A stretch of DNA of 36,683 bases, from NCBI GenBank assembly GCA_035765535.1, contig DASTXE010000005.1, positions 1 through 36,683 of the forward strand. The letters run 5' to 3'. The notes beneath the pieces were generated by a model. The model did not search any database, was not told the origin of the DNA, and was given only the letters and a program-made list of their open reading frames with translations. This document shows positions 22,784-30,970 of this stretch, in pieces. The translations under genes were made by a program, and so were the position numbers. Source of the stretch: Rickettsiales bacterium. Lineage in GTDB: Bacteria > Pseudomonadota > Alphaproteobacteria > Rickettsiales > JABCZZ01. How positions within the stretch are numbered: the first letter of the stretch is position 1; the number at the start of each line of letters is the position of its first letter.

Positions 22784-23500
22784 TCATGTAGAAGTGCTGT
22801 TACTGGTGTTACCTGTGGAGGACGTATCGCTTTCCTTGCCGGCCTGCTGCGCAGCGATATGATGATGGTGATGCATTCCTGCTTTTTGCGCCTTTTGCAT
22901 TGCCTGGCTGTTCGCATCCATCATGTCATCCAGCGCGTTTTCCAGTGACGTTACGGCGCTCTGCATGAACTTGGATATTGCATCATTACCGGATGAAGAA
23001 GCATCCATAGGCGCACCGTCCGCCCGGGTGAGCAGTCCTCCGCCGGTGATGCTGGAATTGGTAGCTTCATCGAGATTGTTCATATCCTGATTGATGATGT
23101 CGAACATGCCTTGCAGATTAACGGTGCTGGCTGTTATTCCGCTGCCATCGCCGTTGTTGATATCCGGCATATGAACGATGCCGTCAGCGTCTGCTACACC
23201 TATGCCTTGAAGGCTTGCAAGCATTGCCTCGAAGGCGCTCTGTGCGCTGCTTCCCGAGCCATTGGCAACGAAGGCCGAGCTATTGCTGTCCGCGCTTGCG
23301 CTATAGGCTCCAAAGGACATAAAATCCGATTCGCTGCCGTCTGCATTATGTATTTCGGTCAGGCTTAGCTCAAATGCGCTGCCATAGGCAAATTTAGGGG
23401 CATCGGAACTGGTGGCTGCGGCGCTGCAACCAGAGCCCGATGAAGGCTGTGCTGAAAAGCTGGGAAAAATAGACGAAAAAATATTGTTGATGCTGCCCAT
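22784..23500 (-). CDS. Ser/Gly/Ala/Asp-rich protein of unknown function with a natural His5 run
   Basis: 238 aa from ATG 23498-23500, chosen because GGAGG lies 7 bases upstream; the frame is open much further up but there runs antisense to the pilin gene. The composition is strongly biased: Ser, Gly, Ala, Asp and Asn dominate and Lys is nearly absent until the last third. A central segment reads MPDINNGDGSGITAS. A helical stretch (AISKFMQSAVTSLENALDDMMDANSQAMQKAQKAG) is followed by five histidines and a Ser/Thr tail. There is no clear signal peptide. The look is that of a secreted or filament-associated protein, but no family is recognised. Confidence 0.65.
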   Translation of the reverse strand: MGSINNIFSSIFPSFSAQPSSGSGCSAAATSSDAPKFAYGSAFELSLTEIHNADGSESDFMSFGAYSASADSNSSAFVANGSGSSAQSAFEAMLASLQGIGVADADGIVHMPDINNGDGSGITASTVNLQGMFDIINQDMNNLDEATNSSITGGGLLTRADGAPMDASSSGNDAISKFMQSAVTSLENALDDMMDANSQAMQKAQKAGMHHHHHIAAQQAGKESDTSSTGNTSNSTST

Positions 23501-23632
23501 GCGAGCGCCTCCATGCGTTGGATTGGTCACTGGAGGTTCAGATATGCAGGTTTTATGCCAGTATAACTTCCTAGAAAAATATAGCTGGTGTATTATAGCT
23601 ATGGTTGTAAGGTGGGACTTGGAATTTTTTTT

Positions 23633-24484
23633 ATGATACATTGCTTCCAAAAAGAAAACACTGGTTTTACGCTGATAGAAATCAGTATCGTTCTGGTGAT
23701 AATCGGCCTTATTGTAGGGGGTATTCTTACAGGGCAGGATCTGATTAAGTCTGCCACCGTTCGTGCGCAGATATCGCAGATAGAAAAATACAATACAGCT
23801 ATCAATACTTTCCGGAATAAATATGGTGGCATTCCCGGCGACCTGGCTAAGACTCAGGCATCGCAATTTGGATTCGATGTTGCAGGCTGCGATGGCAGTA
23901 CGGGCAAAAGAGACGGTGATGGCCTGGTAGTTGGCTATTCTGGGGGAACGTATGTATTGCAATACGGAGAAGCAACAGTCTTTTGGGAGGATTTGAGCCA
24001 GGCAGGGCTGATTAACGGCTCTTATCCCAGTGTTGCCGGCAGCTTCAGCAATTGTGGGATCACAGCCTCTGACTGGACGCTTACGCCTGGCACTACCTAT
24101 ATTGGAAACTATTTCCCGGAAGCGAAGATCGGCGGCGGTAATTTTATTTATGTCTATAAGAGCGATACGAGTACAGGCGGTATAGATAATGCGAACTGGT
24201 ATGGCATTTCTGCTGTGAGCTCTGTGACCACTATAGGTGGCATGGCTTCAGCAGGCGCGATTTCTGTGCTTCAGGCCTATAATATCGATAAGAAAGTGGA
24301 TGACGGGTATCCTAATCGCGGTTTTATACGCGATCTGTATCTCAGCAGCTGGTGGATAAGCAAGGCCAATGCGCAAGCCAGTGACAGTGCAACCTCCTGC
24401 TATAATACAACTGCCAATACTTATTCTGTCGGTATAAACGGCGGAAACGGTCTTAATTGCTCTCTTTCCATCCGATTCCAGTAA
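23633..24484 (+). CDS. Type IV/type II prepilin-like protein (pseudopilin), paired with a GH5 enzyme
   Basis: 283 aa from ATG 23633. The leader MIHCFQKENTG precedes the cleavage site G|FTLIE and the hydrophobic helix (SIVLVIIGLIVGGILTGQ). Glu5 is present. After the helix come TFRNKYGGIPGDL, TVFWEDLSQAGLINGSY and IDKKVDDGYP. A C-terminal cysteine pair with a short Tyr-containing loop ends in LNCSLSIRFQ. These features are shared with the pilins at 5251 and 30971. The gene ends at 24484 and the GH5 gene starts within 12 bases, so the two form one transcription unit. Maturation by a prepilin peptidase encoded elsewhere is expected. Confidence 0.85.
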   Translation: MIHCFQKENTGFTLIEISIVLVIIGLIVGGILTGQDLIKSATVRAQISQIEKYNTAINTFRNKYGGIPGDLAKTQASQFGFDVAGCDGSTGKRDGDGLVVGYSGGTYVLQYGEATVFWEDLSQAGLINGSYPSVAGSFSNCGITASDWTLTPGTTYIGNYFPEAKIGGGNFIYVYKSDTSTGGIDNANWYGISAVSSVTTIGGMASAGAISVLQAYNIDKKVDDGYPNRGFIRDLYLSSWWISKANAQASDSATSCYNTTANTYSVGINGGNGLNCSLSIRFQ

Positions 24485-24496
24485 GTGAGGAGCGGC

Positions 24497-25492
24497 GTGC
24501 TGTCTGCAAGAATAATAGCTGTTCTGATCAGTTTAATACCGTCAATCTGTGCGGCTGAAATGCGTGTGGAAATGATGGGGGTGAATCTTTCCGGCGGCGA
24601 ATTTACGCCTGATGCTTTGCCGGGAGTCTATAACAAGAATTATATTTACCCTTCTGCAGAAGAGATTTCAGCATTTGAGAAAATCGGCATGAATACCATT
24701 CGCATGCCGGTTCTATGGGAACGAATCCAGCCTGAACTGGACCAGCCGCTTAATGCGTTAGAGATGCAGCGTATTGATAAAGTCATAGCGGATGCTAAAG
24801 CCCGGCACATGAAAGTCATTATTGATCTGCATAATTACGGGCAATATCGCGGGGAATATATAGGATCTTCCCAGGTTCCCGTACGCTCTTTCGTGAATGT
24901 ATGGGAGCAGATCAGCCAATATTATCTCCATGAACCGGATGTTATTTTCGGCCTTATGAATGAGCCTCACAAACAAGAGGCAGCATTGTGGGCGGATATC
25001 GATCAGCAGGTTATTAACGCGATACGGAATACAGGCGCCCGGCAATTGATACTGGCTCCGGGCACGCGATGGACCGGAGGGCATAGCTGGAATAAGAAGG
25101 GAAAGAGTATCTCTAATGCCGATGCGCTTTCTGCGCTTCACGATCCGGCTAATAACCTGGCGATAGAAATCCATCAGTATTTCGATGCCAATTATTCCGG
25201 AAAAGATTCCGCATGTCCTGATGCAAATACAGGAGTAAATTCTCTAACCGGTGTTACAGAATGGCTTAGAAAAACACAGCATTACGGATTTCTGGCAGAA
25301 TTTGGGGGATCCAAAGAGCCAGTCTGCCTGGAGGCTATGCGGAATACGCTTTCACACATGCAAAAGAATTCGGACGTATGGAAAGGCTGGACCTATTGGG
25401 CGGCAGGAGCGTGGCTTGGCAAATATTCCTACAGTATACAATCTCCTGATGTGCATCCTCAGGCAACCGTTCTGAAAGAGTTCCTGCCTTAG
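24497..25492 (+). CDS. Exported glycoside hydrolase family 5 (endoglucanase-like)
   Basis: About 331 aa from GTG 24497, which has AGGAG 4 bases upstream; GTG 24485 is an alternative. A Sec signal peptide (ending SICAAE) is followed by a TIM-barrel with GVNLSGGEF, FEKIGMNTIRMPVLWER and VIIDLHNYGQY. The acid/base Glu lies in FGLMNEPH (about residue 156), then IEIHQYFD, and the nucleophile Glu in GFLAEFGG (about 268). A late WTYWAAGAWLG completes the barrel. These are the standard GH5 landmarks of retaining beta-1,4-glucanases; exact specificity is not evident. There is no carbohydrate-binding module. It lies directly behind a pseudopilin gene, consistent with secretion or surface display through the same pseudopilus system (inference). 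It is convergent with, and overlaps by 4 bases, the next minus-strand gene. Confidence 0.88.
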   Translation: MLSARIIAVLISLIPSICAAEMRVEMMGVNLSGGEFTPDALPGVYNKNYIYPSAEEISAFEKIGMNTIRMPVLWERIQPELDQPLNALEMQRIDKVIADAKARHMKVIIDLHNYGQYRGEYIGSSQVPVRSFVNVWEQISQYYLHEPDVIFGLMNEPHKQEAALWADIDQQVINAIRNTGARQLILAPGTRWTGGHSWNKKGKSISNADALSALHDPANNLAIEIHQYFDANYSGKDSACPDANTGVNSLTGVTEWLRKTQHYGFLAEFGGSKEPVCLEAMRNTLSHMQKNSDVWKGWTYWAAGAWLGKYSYSIQSPDVHPQATVLKEFLP

Positions 25493-25974
25493 CTGGCGAT
25501 GGCATTCCTTCTTTTCTTTGCCCTGCGTCTTGGATTTCTGCCAATCCATATATGCAGGGGGAGAATGGCAGCAAGGAATATGCCTATGCTCCAATGGGCG
25601 CAGCTGATCATGAAGCGTATCCGCTCACTGCCCGCGTAGTAGAGCAAGTATCCGGTGATAATGAGCCAGGCGAGGATAATCACCGTCCAAAGCCCGCTGT
25701 TACGGTTCATGCGCGCGTGCCATGCTTTAAGCATATGGGAGCGTAAGAGTGAGCCGTAGAGGAAAAGGGCAGGCATGACGGCAAACCCGTGCAGGCGCAT
25801 GAGCCACGGTTCCAGCGGGTTCGGCGCATCAAATTCCTGTGTTGTTCGATGCGGCCAGTAATGCACGGTAAGCCAGAGGATTCCAGTCAATGTGAGGAGT
25901 AATGTGACGCCGTAGATCGACCAGCGGAGCCAGTTTGGCAGCTTGATGGTTTCATGGGGATGCCTGCGCGTCAT
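25489..25974 (-). CDS. Four-helix cytochrome b-like membrane protein (DUF4405-like) of a flavin redox operon
   Basis: 161 aa with four membrane helices. Histidines sit at plausible haem-ligating positions in separate helices (LMRLHGFAVMP; MISCAHWSIGIF; LPLHIWIG). The N- and C-termini are basic and cytosolic. It overlaps the ApbE gene by ATGA, and the upstream genes encode an FMN-binding protein and an outer-membrane barrel. In known flavinylated systems such small cytochrome b-like proteins pass quinol electrons to extracytoplasmic flavin proteins. That role is inferred from the operon; haem binding itself is not proven by sequence. Confidence 0.7.
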   Translation of the reverse strand: MTRRHPHETIKLPNWLRWSIYGVTLLLTLTGILWLTVHYWPHRTTQEFDAPNPLEPWLMRLHGFAVMPALFLYGSLLRSHMLKAWHARMNRNSGLWTVIILAWLIITGYLLYYAGSERIRFMISCAHWSIGIFLAAILPLHIWIGRNPRRRAKKRRNAIAS

Positions 25975-26888
25975 AGCGGTAGGTTTCTGGGGGTATGTTG
26001 TGTCGGGAGAGTATCGGTTGCAGGTGAGGCAAACGCGCGAAGACCTTCCGTATCGGCAATCAAAGCTGCTGCGTCAAAATCATCAAGAATGGCAGGGGCA
26101 AGGGTTGGAGAGAGGCGTACTATTTTTGTCAGCGCATCCGCTGTCATACAGTCCGGTGCAATAACCGTAACACCGTATTGCCAGTGCGTGCACAGGCGGG
26201 GGGATGGAGAGACAAGCGGGTCGATCCTGCTGCCCTGATATTCTTTTTCGCTATAGGTTCCGCCGGAACTTGCCACCGCACAATTCTCCAGCTCTTCCAG
26301 CAGAAAGAATTGTCCCTGATTTTCCGGATGGCGAATATAGACCGGTTGGGATTCGCCGAACATGGCAAGATCTCCACCTGCATTCACAATGCCACTATGC
26401 ATGCCGCTTGCGCGCAGGCTTCGTATTGCACGGTCGACGGCATAGCCTTTGGCAATGCCCCCCAGATCGATCCATACGTGACGTTGTCGCATGACCTGAT
26501 AATCTGGCAGCAATACTATATCCCGGAAAGAAGGAAATTCCGCAAAAGCCTTAGATTGTTCCTGTTGCGGCAGGTAACCTGCTTTCATAAGCTGGTCTGC
26601 CATGGTGATGTCGAAGCTGCTTTGCGAGCGAAGGCTCAGTGTATTTGCAAAGGTCAGCACTTCATAAGTGGCAGGCGCAACACGCACCGGTTCCATCAGG
26701 GCTGCGATGTTGATGCGTGTCACGTCACTGCCCGCCTCATAAAAGCTCATGAGGCGATGCACAATTTCTATTTCACGAAATGCAACTTCCACAGCTCGCG
26801 CAGATTGCGGACCTGTGGCGGCGATCGTTACAATTGTGCCAAGCCAAGGGCGCGCACGCCGGGTGCTATCCTGTGGCTGTTCTTTCAT
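25971..26888 (-). CDS. apbE: FAD:protein FMN transferase (ApbE)
   Basis: 305 aa. Motifs run in family order: RPWLGTIVTIAATG, VHRLMSFYEAGSDVTRIN, SFDITMADQL, WIDLGGIAKGYAVDRAI (the conserved GGIAKGYA.D element), GIVNAGGDLAMFG and a late DCMTADALTKIV with the metal/FAD-binding Asp/Thr positions. There is no obvious signal peptide or lipobox at the chosen start. The enzyme transfers FMN from FAD to a Thr in a [ST]GA[ST] motif of a partner. The adjacent upstream gene encodes just such a partner with SGAT, and the ApbE start codon overlaps its stop (ATGA). Confidence 0.92.
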   Translation of the reverse strand: MKEQPQDSTRRARPWLGTIVTIAATGPQSARAVEVAFREIEIVHRLMSFYEAGSDVTRINIAALMEPVRVAPATYEVLTFANTLSLRSQSSFDITMADQLMKAGYLPQQEQSKAFAEFPSFRDIVLLPDYQVMRQRHVWIDLGGIAKGYAVDRAIRSLRASGMHSGIVNAGGDLAMFGESQPVYIRHPENQGQFFLLEELENCAVASSGGTYSEKEYQGSRIDPLVSPSPRLCTHWQYGVTVIAPDCMTADALTKIVRLSPTLAPAILDDFDAAALIADTEGLRAFASPATDTLPTQHTPRNLPL

Positions 26889-27400
26889 TTCAGAGCTACT
26901 GCGTAAGTCGCAAGAATGCGTTTGACGCCGTCCGTGATGTGCTTGCTGGACAACGTGGCTCCGCTGATGTTCTTGATATCCTTATCCAGTTCCAGCGTGG
27001 AGGCAGAAGTCTTGGTGGTAAACTGCGCCAGCCATTTTGGATCGCGTACCTGATAGCCGTAAGTTTCCTTGTACTCCATGATTTCCAGATGGTGCACGCT
27101 GCCATCCTGGTTGAGGCCGATGGCGTAGGTAATGAATTCGTGTTTGCCCACGACGTCATCCACGATGAAATAGCCGCCGCTTGAAACCTTCCACAGCTTT
27201 ATATCTTTATGACGCACATTCACGCCGCTTTGCTGCTCGATTGCCTGTGCCTGCGCATCCGTCAGCGTGACAGGAGAAGGCGTGAAAGAGGCTCCCGGAA
27301 AAATGGCCTGCTGCGCCTGATCCATTGTGAAATATGTTTCACAATAAGCAGGGTAGCTTATGGCTGCGACCGGCAGCCAGAGCCACTGGTAATGCCGCAT
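26885..27400 (-). CDS. Periplasmic FMN-binding-domain protein, target of ApbE flavinylation
   Basis: 171 aa. An N-terminal hydrophobic export segment (about residues 5-20) precedes an FMN_bind domain. Key parts are GYFIVDDVVGKHEFITYAIGLNQDGSVHHLEIMEYKETYGYQV (about 76-118) and DIKNISGATLSSKHITDGVKRIL (about 141-163). Thr149 of SGAT is the expected site of covalent FMN attachment, as in NqrC/RnfG-type proteins. It is followed at once by apbE and preceded 8 bases upstream by the outer-membrane barrel gene. It should act as a periplasmic one- or two-electron carrier. Confidence 0.9.
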   Translation of the reverse strand: MRHYQWLWLPVAAISYPAYCETYFTMDQAQQAIFPGASFTPSPVTLTDAQAQAIEQQSGVNVRHKDIKLWKVSSGGYFIVDDVVGKHEFITYAIGLNQDGSVHHLEIMEYKETYGYQVRDPKWLAQFTTKTSASTLELDKDIKNISGATLSSKHITDGVKRILATYAVALK

Positions 27401-27408
27401 AGTTCCTC

Positions 27409-28341
27409 CTAGAAGTAAAATCCGAATTTAAGGCGCACGCGGTATTTCTCAAAATCGTCCGCATAGTTGCGCCCGTCAATCACGGCGCCGCCGCCTGTGT
27501 AGTCACTGGCCAGCCGAAGCTGTTCAAGCGCTGTGAGTGCCACAAAGAAATCTTCTCCTCCATATTCAACGGTGGGGCCGGTATAAAAGGCGTTGTTCGT
27601 GCGGTTTCCAGACTTGACGCAGAAGCAGGAATATTCGCGCTCGTTCAGGAACTCCAGACCGAAGGTCCAGTTCGGGGCGAAACGATAGGAGCCTGCCAGA
27701 CCAAAGTTTATATCAGATTCATGGTCCCAGTGCCCGTCGGCGCCTTCACCCGGATCGAAAGGAAGCCAGCGATCTTCCTGTGCGATAGTGATGTTGCCCG
27801 CAAAGACGAGTCTGTCATCGAGGAAATTCTTCTGCAGGATGATACGGCTTTCCAGCTCGTGCAGATTACGGCCAATGGTAGGCTCGAACAGCACTGCAAG
27901 ACCGACCGAATCTTTATACGGGCTCAGGATGCGATAAATACCTTCAACTGAGAAGCCGATCAACTCTCTGTCGGCGTAGTGGTCATCGGCACCGACGAGT
28001 GTTCTGCCTGCAAACGTTTCCGGCGGTGTGGTCGCGCCATCGGGACCGTTATGATAGGCGCGTGTCGCCGCGTAGCTTGCATAGACACCGAGCTGGAAGT
28101 TATCAGCCACGCCGTATTCGATTTCCGTTCTGCCATCTACCATGTCGAAATAACCGTCATTCATGTCAGCCTTGTCATGACGCCATGTCGTCCACTGTAC
28201 AGCTTCTTTCTGGCCCTTGGGAAGAAGGTCAGTCGTGTAAACGTAACCGAACTGGCTTTCTTCCGCATGCGCCTGTTGCAGTGGGGCAATGAGGGTGGCA
28301 GCAACTGCAAGAGCTGCAAATGTCTTTGTGAGATTGCGCAT
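27409..28341 (-). CDS. Outer-membrane beta-barrel protein, DUF6662-like, heading the redox operon
   Basis: 310 aa. A clear signal peptide ends in QQAHAEE. The rest alternates polar and aromatic residues in barrel strands (EIEYGVADNFQLGVYASY; RIILQKNFLDDRLVFAGNITIA; YRFAPNWTFGLEFLNERE). It ends in the outer-membrane targeting aromatic pattern RVRLKFGFYF. DUF6662 is named from the general look and cannot be confirmed here. It is the first gene of the four-gene operon with FMN_bind, apbE and the cytochrome-like gene. It may be a pore for the substrate or electron acceptor, but no direct evidence shows this. An inverted repeat overlaps its upstream region. Confidence 0.75.
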   Translation of the reverse strand: MRNLTKTFAALAVAATLIAPLQQAHAEESQFGYVYTTDLLPKGQKEAVQWTTWRHDKADMNDGYFDMVDGRTEIEYGVADNFQLGVYASYAATRAYHNGPDGATTPPETFAGRTLVGADDHYADRELIGFSVEGIYRILSPYKDSVGLAVLFEPTIGRNLHELESRIILQKNFLDDRLVFAGNITIAQEDRWLPFDPGEGADGHWDHESDINFGLAGSYRFAPNWTFGLEFLNEREYSCFCVKSGNRTNNAFYTGPTVEYGGEDFFVALTALEQLRLASDYTGGGAVIDGRNYADDFEKYRVRLKFGFYF

Positions 28342-28353
28342 TTCCAGATTCCT

Positions 28354-28376
28354 TTATTAATTGTTGCAATTAATAA
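28354..28376. promoter_or_regulatory. Perfect inverted repeat before the redox operon (candidate operator)
   Basis: TTATTAATTG (28354-28363) and CAATTAATAA (28367-28376) form a perfect 10-base inverted repeat around a 3-base centre. It ends 12 bases before the start codon of the barrel gene, next to its AAGGA ribosome site. The AT-rich symmetric form fits a MarR/TetR-type operator or an mRNA hairpin hiding the ribosome site. Confidence 0.5.
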
Positions 28377-28431
28377 TCACTCTTATTCGCAATTTCAACT
28401 GTTAATTTTCAGTCATATGAAGAAAGTTAAT

Positions 28432-28451
28432 ATCATACTGTACCGTATGAT
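28432..28451. promoter_or_regulatory. Second inverted repeat in the divergent region (candidate operator)
   Basis: ATCATAC (28432-28438) and GTATGAT (28445-28451) are perfectly complementary around a 6-base spacer. The site lies between the divergent redox operon and the NHL-pilin gene and could control either. Confidence 0.4.
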
Positions 28452-28590
28452 GAATTCCTTGATTTTATGATGGATTCGAGTGTTTAGCGAGTGATGGGCT
28501 TAATATTCAACTTTTTTCCTGAGCCCAAATACAGTAAGATTATTGCTCTACGAACCAAGGCAGCTTCTATCAGGTAACGGTAATTTTCTT

Positions 28591-30867
28591 ATGAGCGGCT
28601 CGTGTCCGTTTCTTAAAAGAAATCACGGTTTCTCCCTTATACAGATCAGCATTCTTCTTGCTGCGGCCAGTCTTGCGATGGTGGCAACGCTGCCTTCCGC
28701 TAAGCTGCGTCCTGTTACAAATGATATTAACCGGGCTAAACTAGCCAATATCATGAATGCGTTACGCCAGTTTGAAGCCTCTAACGGTCGTCTGCCTTGT
28801 CCTGCCGATGCCAGTAAACCTCAGGGCAGCTCTACTTATGGTTTGGAAGCCGGAAGCCCGGGCAGCTATTCCAACTGCGGCGGTACGCCAGCGGCCAATC
28901 TTGTCGACAGCACGAATGGCGTTGCTATCGGAATGGTGCCGGTGCGCACATTGGGACTTTCCATGAACGATGCTCTGGATGGTTACGGCCATGACATTAC
29001 TTATGCGGTCGATACGAGTGCCAGTGGATGCTGGGCCTCTCAGGGACTGATGGGAAAACTTAAGATTGTGGATAGTGCCGGAACAGCGCTTGCTGCAAGC
29101 GACGTAACCCTTAATTCTGTTGCTGCGCTCGTCAGTCACGGTGCGGATGGGCATGGAGCATGGCTGCCATTGCCTGGAGGCAGCGGCACCGCCAGTCGTC
29201 TTAACTCCGGGGTAACATCTGATACGGATCAGTTGCTCAATGCCCATATAACGAGCGGTTTTGCAGCAATGACAAGCTCTCTGGGCAGTAATTCACTGGG
29301 AACGAGTGTCTCTTTTGTTAAGAAAACCACCGGAAATACCTATGATGATACAGTGCTTTTCCAGAGCGGCTACGGTATGCTTAATACTTTACCGCAATCC
29401 GTTACGACAGCGACAAGCGTTTCCTCTTATCCTGCGAATGGAACGTATACTCTGGGGAATACGCTCCAGTTCGTACTGACCTTTCCCAGAGCCGCCACCA
29501 TAGTGACAGGTCAGCCAAGGCTTGCGCTTTCTGCCATTACCACCACAACACCTTCTGCCAGTATCGGTACCGGTAATGTTGCCTATGCGACTTATGCCAG
29601 CGGCAGCGGAACCACCCAGCTTACGTTTAACTATCCTGTGCTTGCCACCGATTATGCTCCGAACGGGATTACGCTTGCTTCGCCGGTCAATATGAATACC
29701 GGCTCCAACACTGCCCTGATTAATCCCTGCCTGACTTTTTTCTCTTCTCCTGATCTTTCCGGAGTGCTGATTCAGAGAAGCACGATGATTTATATTGCGG
29801 ATCCGTCCAATAACAATATTCAGGCCTTTACGACCAGCGGAACCTATACGCTAGGTTTTGGGAGCTATGGTTCTCCGACCAGTCCGCGCGATGTTGCCGT
29901 TGATGCCAGCGGCAATCTCTGGGTCGTGGATTCAGGTAATAACCGCGTGCAGGAATATTCTTCCAGCGGCGTATGGAAGGGGCAGGTTGGCGGTAAAGGA
30001 TCGAGCTGCACCACGTCCTGCGGCTGTTTCACAAGTTCGGGTTCCTGTCCGGGATCATTTGGCAGCGGCACGGGGCAGCTATATTCACCTGCCGGTGTCG
30101 CAGTCGACCCTACAACAGGTTATATATGGGTAGCTGATTTACTTAATAATCGACTGGTCGCCTATGATAGCTCAGGGGCATGGAAGATGAATATTGGCGG
30201 TACGGCTGCTGCTTGCGCAGGAACTGCCGGCGCATGCGCCTGCACCAGCGGCAGCTGTCCGAGCTCCAGCGGTAGCGGCAACGGCCAGCTTAACCGCCCA
30301 CGCGCACTGGCGATTGATGCCAGCGGAAATATCTGGGTGGCGGATACAAGCAATAACCGTATTGTGGAGTTCACCAATACTGGCACTTGGTTGCAATCGA
30401 TCGGCGGTTTGACTACATCCTGCACCAGTTGCGGTTGTACGACTGCCGGAACGGCCTGCCCAAGCTCCGCAGGATATAATACAGGCGATCTTGGAGGACC
30501 CTATGGTGTGGCAATCGATCCTTCCAATGGCTATGTCTGGGCAAGCAATACTTCCTATGGCAGTGTGATGGTCTATGATTCCACCGGTACTTATAAGTTT
30601 ACGGTGGGAACTTCCGGCACCAATACGGTCTTCAGTCCGCAGCAGATTGCCTTCGATAATACGGTCTCGCCGCCAACAGCATGGGTGGTGGATTCGGGCA
30701 ATAACAGAATCATGAAATATACCCATACCGGTACCTGGCAGGCTTCCATTGGCGGAACATCTTCTAGCTGTTCCAGCTGTATCTGTACCAGCGGTACTTG
30801 TCCGAGCAGCTATGGCTCGGGCACTGGCCAGTTAAGTGGTCCCGGCGGACTTTCCATTACCCGATAA
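28591..30867 (+). CDS. Large prepilin-like protein with SwmB/Ig-like domain and NHL-repeat propeller
   Basis: 758 aa from ATG 28591 (an upstream TTG at 28543 is possible). The prepilin signal is MSGSCPFLKRNHG|FSLIQ with a hydrophobic helix; mature residue 5 is Gln, not Glu. After RAKLANIMNALRQFEASNGRLPCPAD comes a globular pilin-like domain to about residue 270. An SwmB/Ig-like module (YPANGTYTLGNTLQFVLTFPRA...GSGTTQLTFNYPV) covers about 280-380. Five to six NHL-type repeats (VAVDASGNLWVVDSGNNRVQEY and variants) then reach the C-terminus. Between blades sit Cys-rich inserts (for example SCTTSCGCFTSSGSCPGSFG). NHL propellers bind proteins, sugars or nucleic acids. The fusion suggests a pilus-tip adhesin or a tip-capping pseudopilin. 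It is followed by another pseudopilin gene. Confidence 0.8.
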   Translation: MSGSCPFLKRNHGFSLIQISILLAAASLAMVATLPSAKLRPVTNDINRAKLANIMNALRQFEASNGRLPCPADASKPQGSSTYGLEAGSPGSYSNCGGTPAANLVDSTNGVAIGMVPVRTLGLSMNDALDGYGHDITYAVDTSASGCWASQGLMGKLKIVDSAGTALAASDVTLNSVAALVSHGADGHGAWLPLPGGSGTASRLNSGVTSDTDQLLNAHITSGFAAMTSSLGSNSLGTSVSFVKKTTGNTYDDTVLFQSGYGMLNTLPQSVTTATSVSSYPANGTYTLGNTLQFVLTFPRAATIVTGQPRLALSAITTTTPSASIGTGNVAYATYASGSGTTQLTFNYPVLATDYAPNGITLASPVNMNTGSNTALINPCLTFFSSPDLSGVLIQRSTMIYIADPSNNNIQAFTTSGTYTLGFGSYGSPTSPRDVAVDASGNLWVVDSGNNRVQEYSSSGVWKGQVGGKGSSCTTSCGCFTSSGSCPGSFGSGTGQLYSPAGVAVDPTTGYIWVADLLNNRLVAYDSSGAWKMNIGGTAAACAGTAGACACTSGSCPSSSGSGNGQLNRPRALAIDASGNIWVADTSNNRIVEFTNTGTWLQSIGGLTTSCTSCGCTTAGTACPSSAGYNTGDLGGPYGVAIDPSNGYVWASNTSYGSVMVYDSTGTYKFTVGTSGTNTVFSPQQIAFDNTVSPPTAWVVDSGNNRIMKYTHTGTWQASIGGTSSSCSSCICTSGTCPSSYGSGTGQLSGPGGLSITR

Positions 30868-30890
30868 TGATTTTCCCGTATTTTACTGTG

Positions 30891-30919
30891 AATACAAAAG
30901 CATAAAAGCTTTGTGTATT
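30891..30919. other. Stem-loop between the NHL-pilin and pilin genes
   Basis: AATACAAAAGC (30891-30901) and GCTTTGTGTATT (30908-30919) pair with a one-base bulge. No T-run follows, so it is not a standard terminator. It could be an mRNA processing or attenuation structure. Confidence 0.3.
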
Positions 30920-30970
30920 ACGGCCGGTTGAGCTAAGCTAAAGCGAATTGTTTCTGGGCATGGCGCGTTT

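Noticed and set aside
22902..22950. The His5 run as a cloning tag
   Set aside because: It lies internally in a natural-looking coding sequence with mixed CAT/CAC codons and no vector sequence around it.
23501..23962. N-terminal extension of the 238-aa Ser/Gly-rich protein to 392 aa
   Set aside because: The extra stretch runs antisense through the pilin gene's conserved N-terminus, and the ATG at 23500 has a good GGAGG site.
26178..26906. A 242-codon plus-strand frame opposite apbE
   Set aside because: The minus strand encodes an unmistakable ApbE protein, so this is its shadow.
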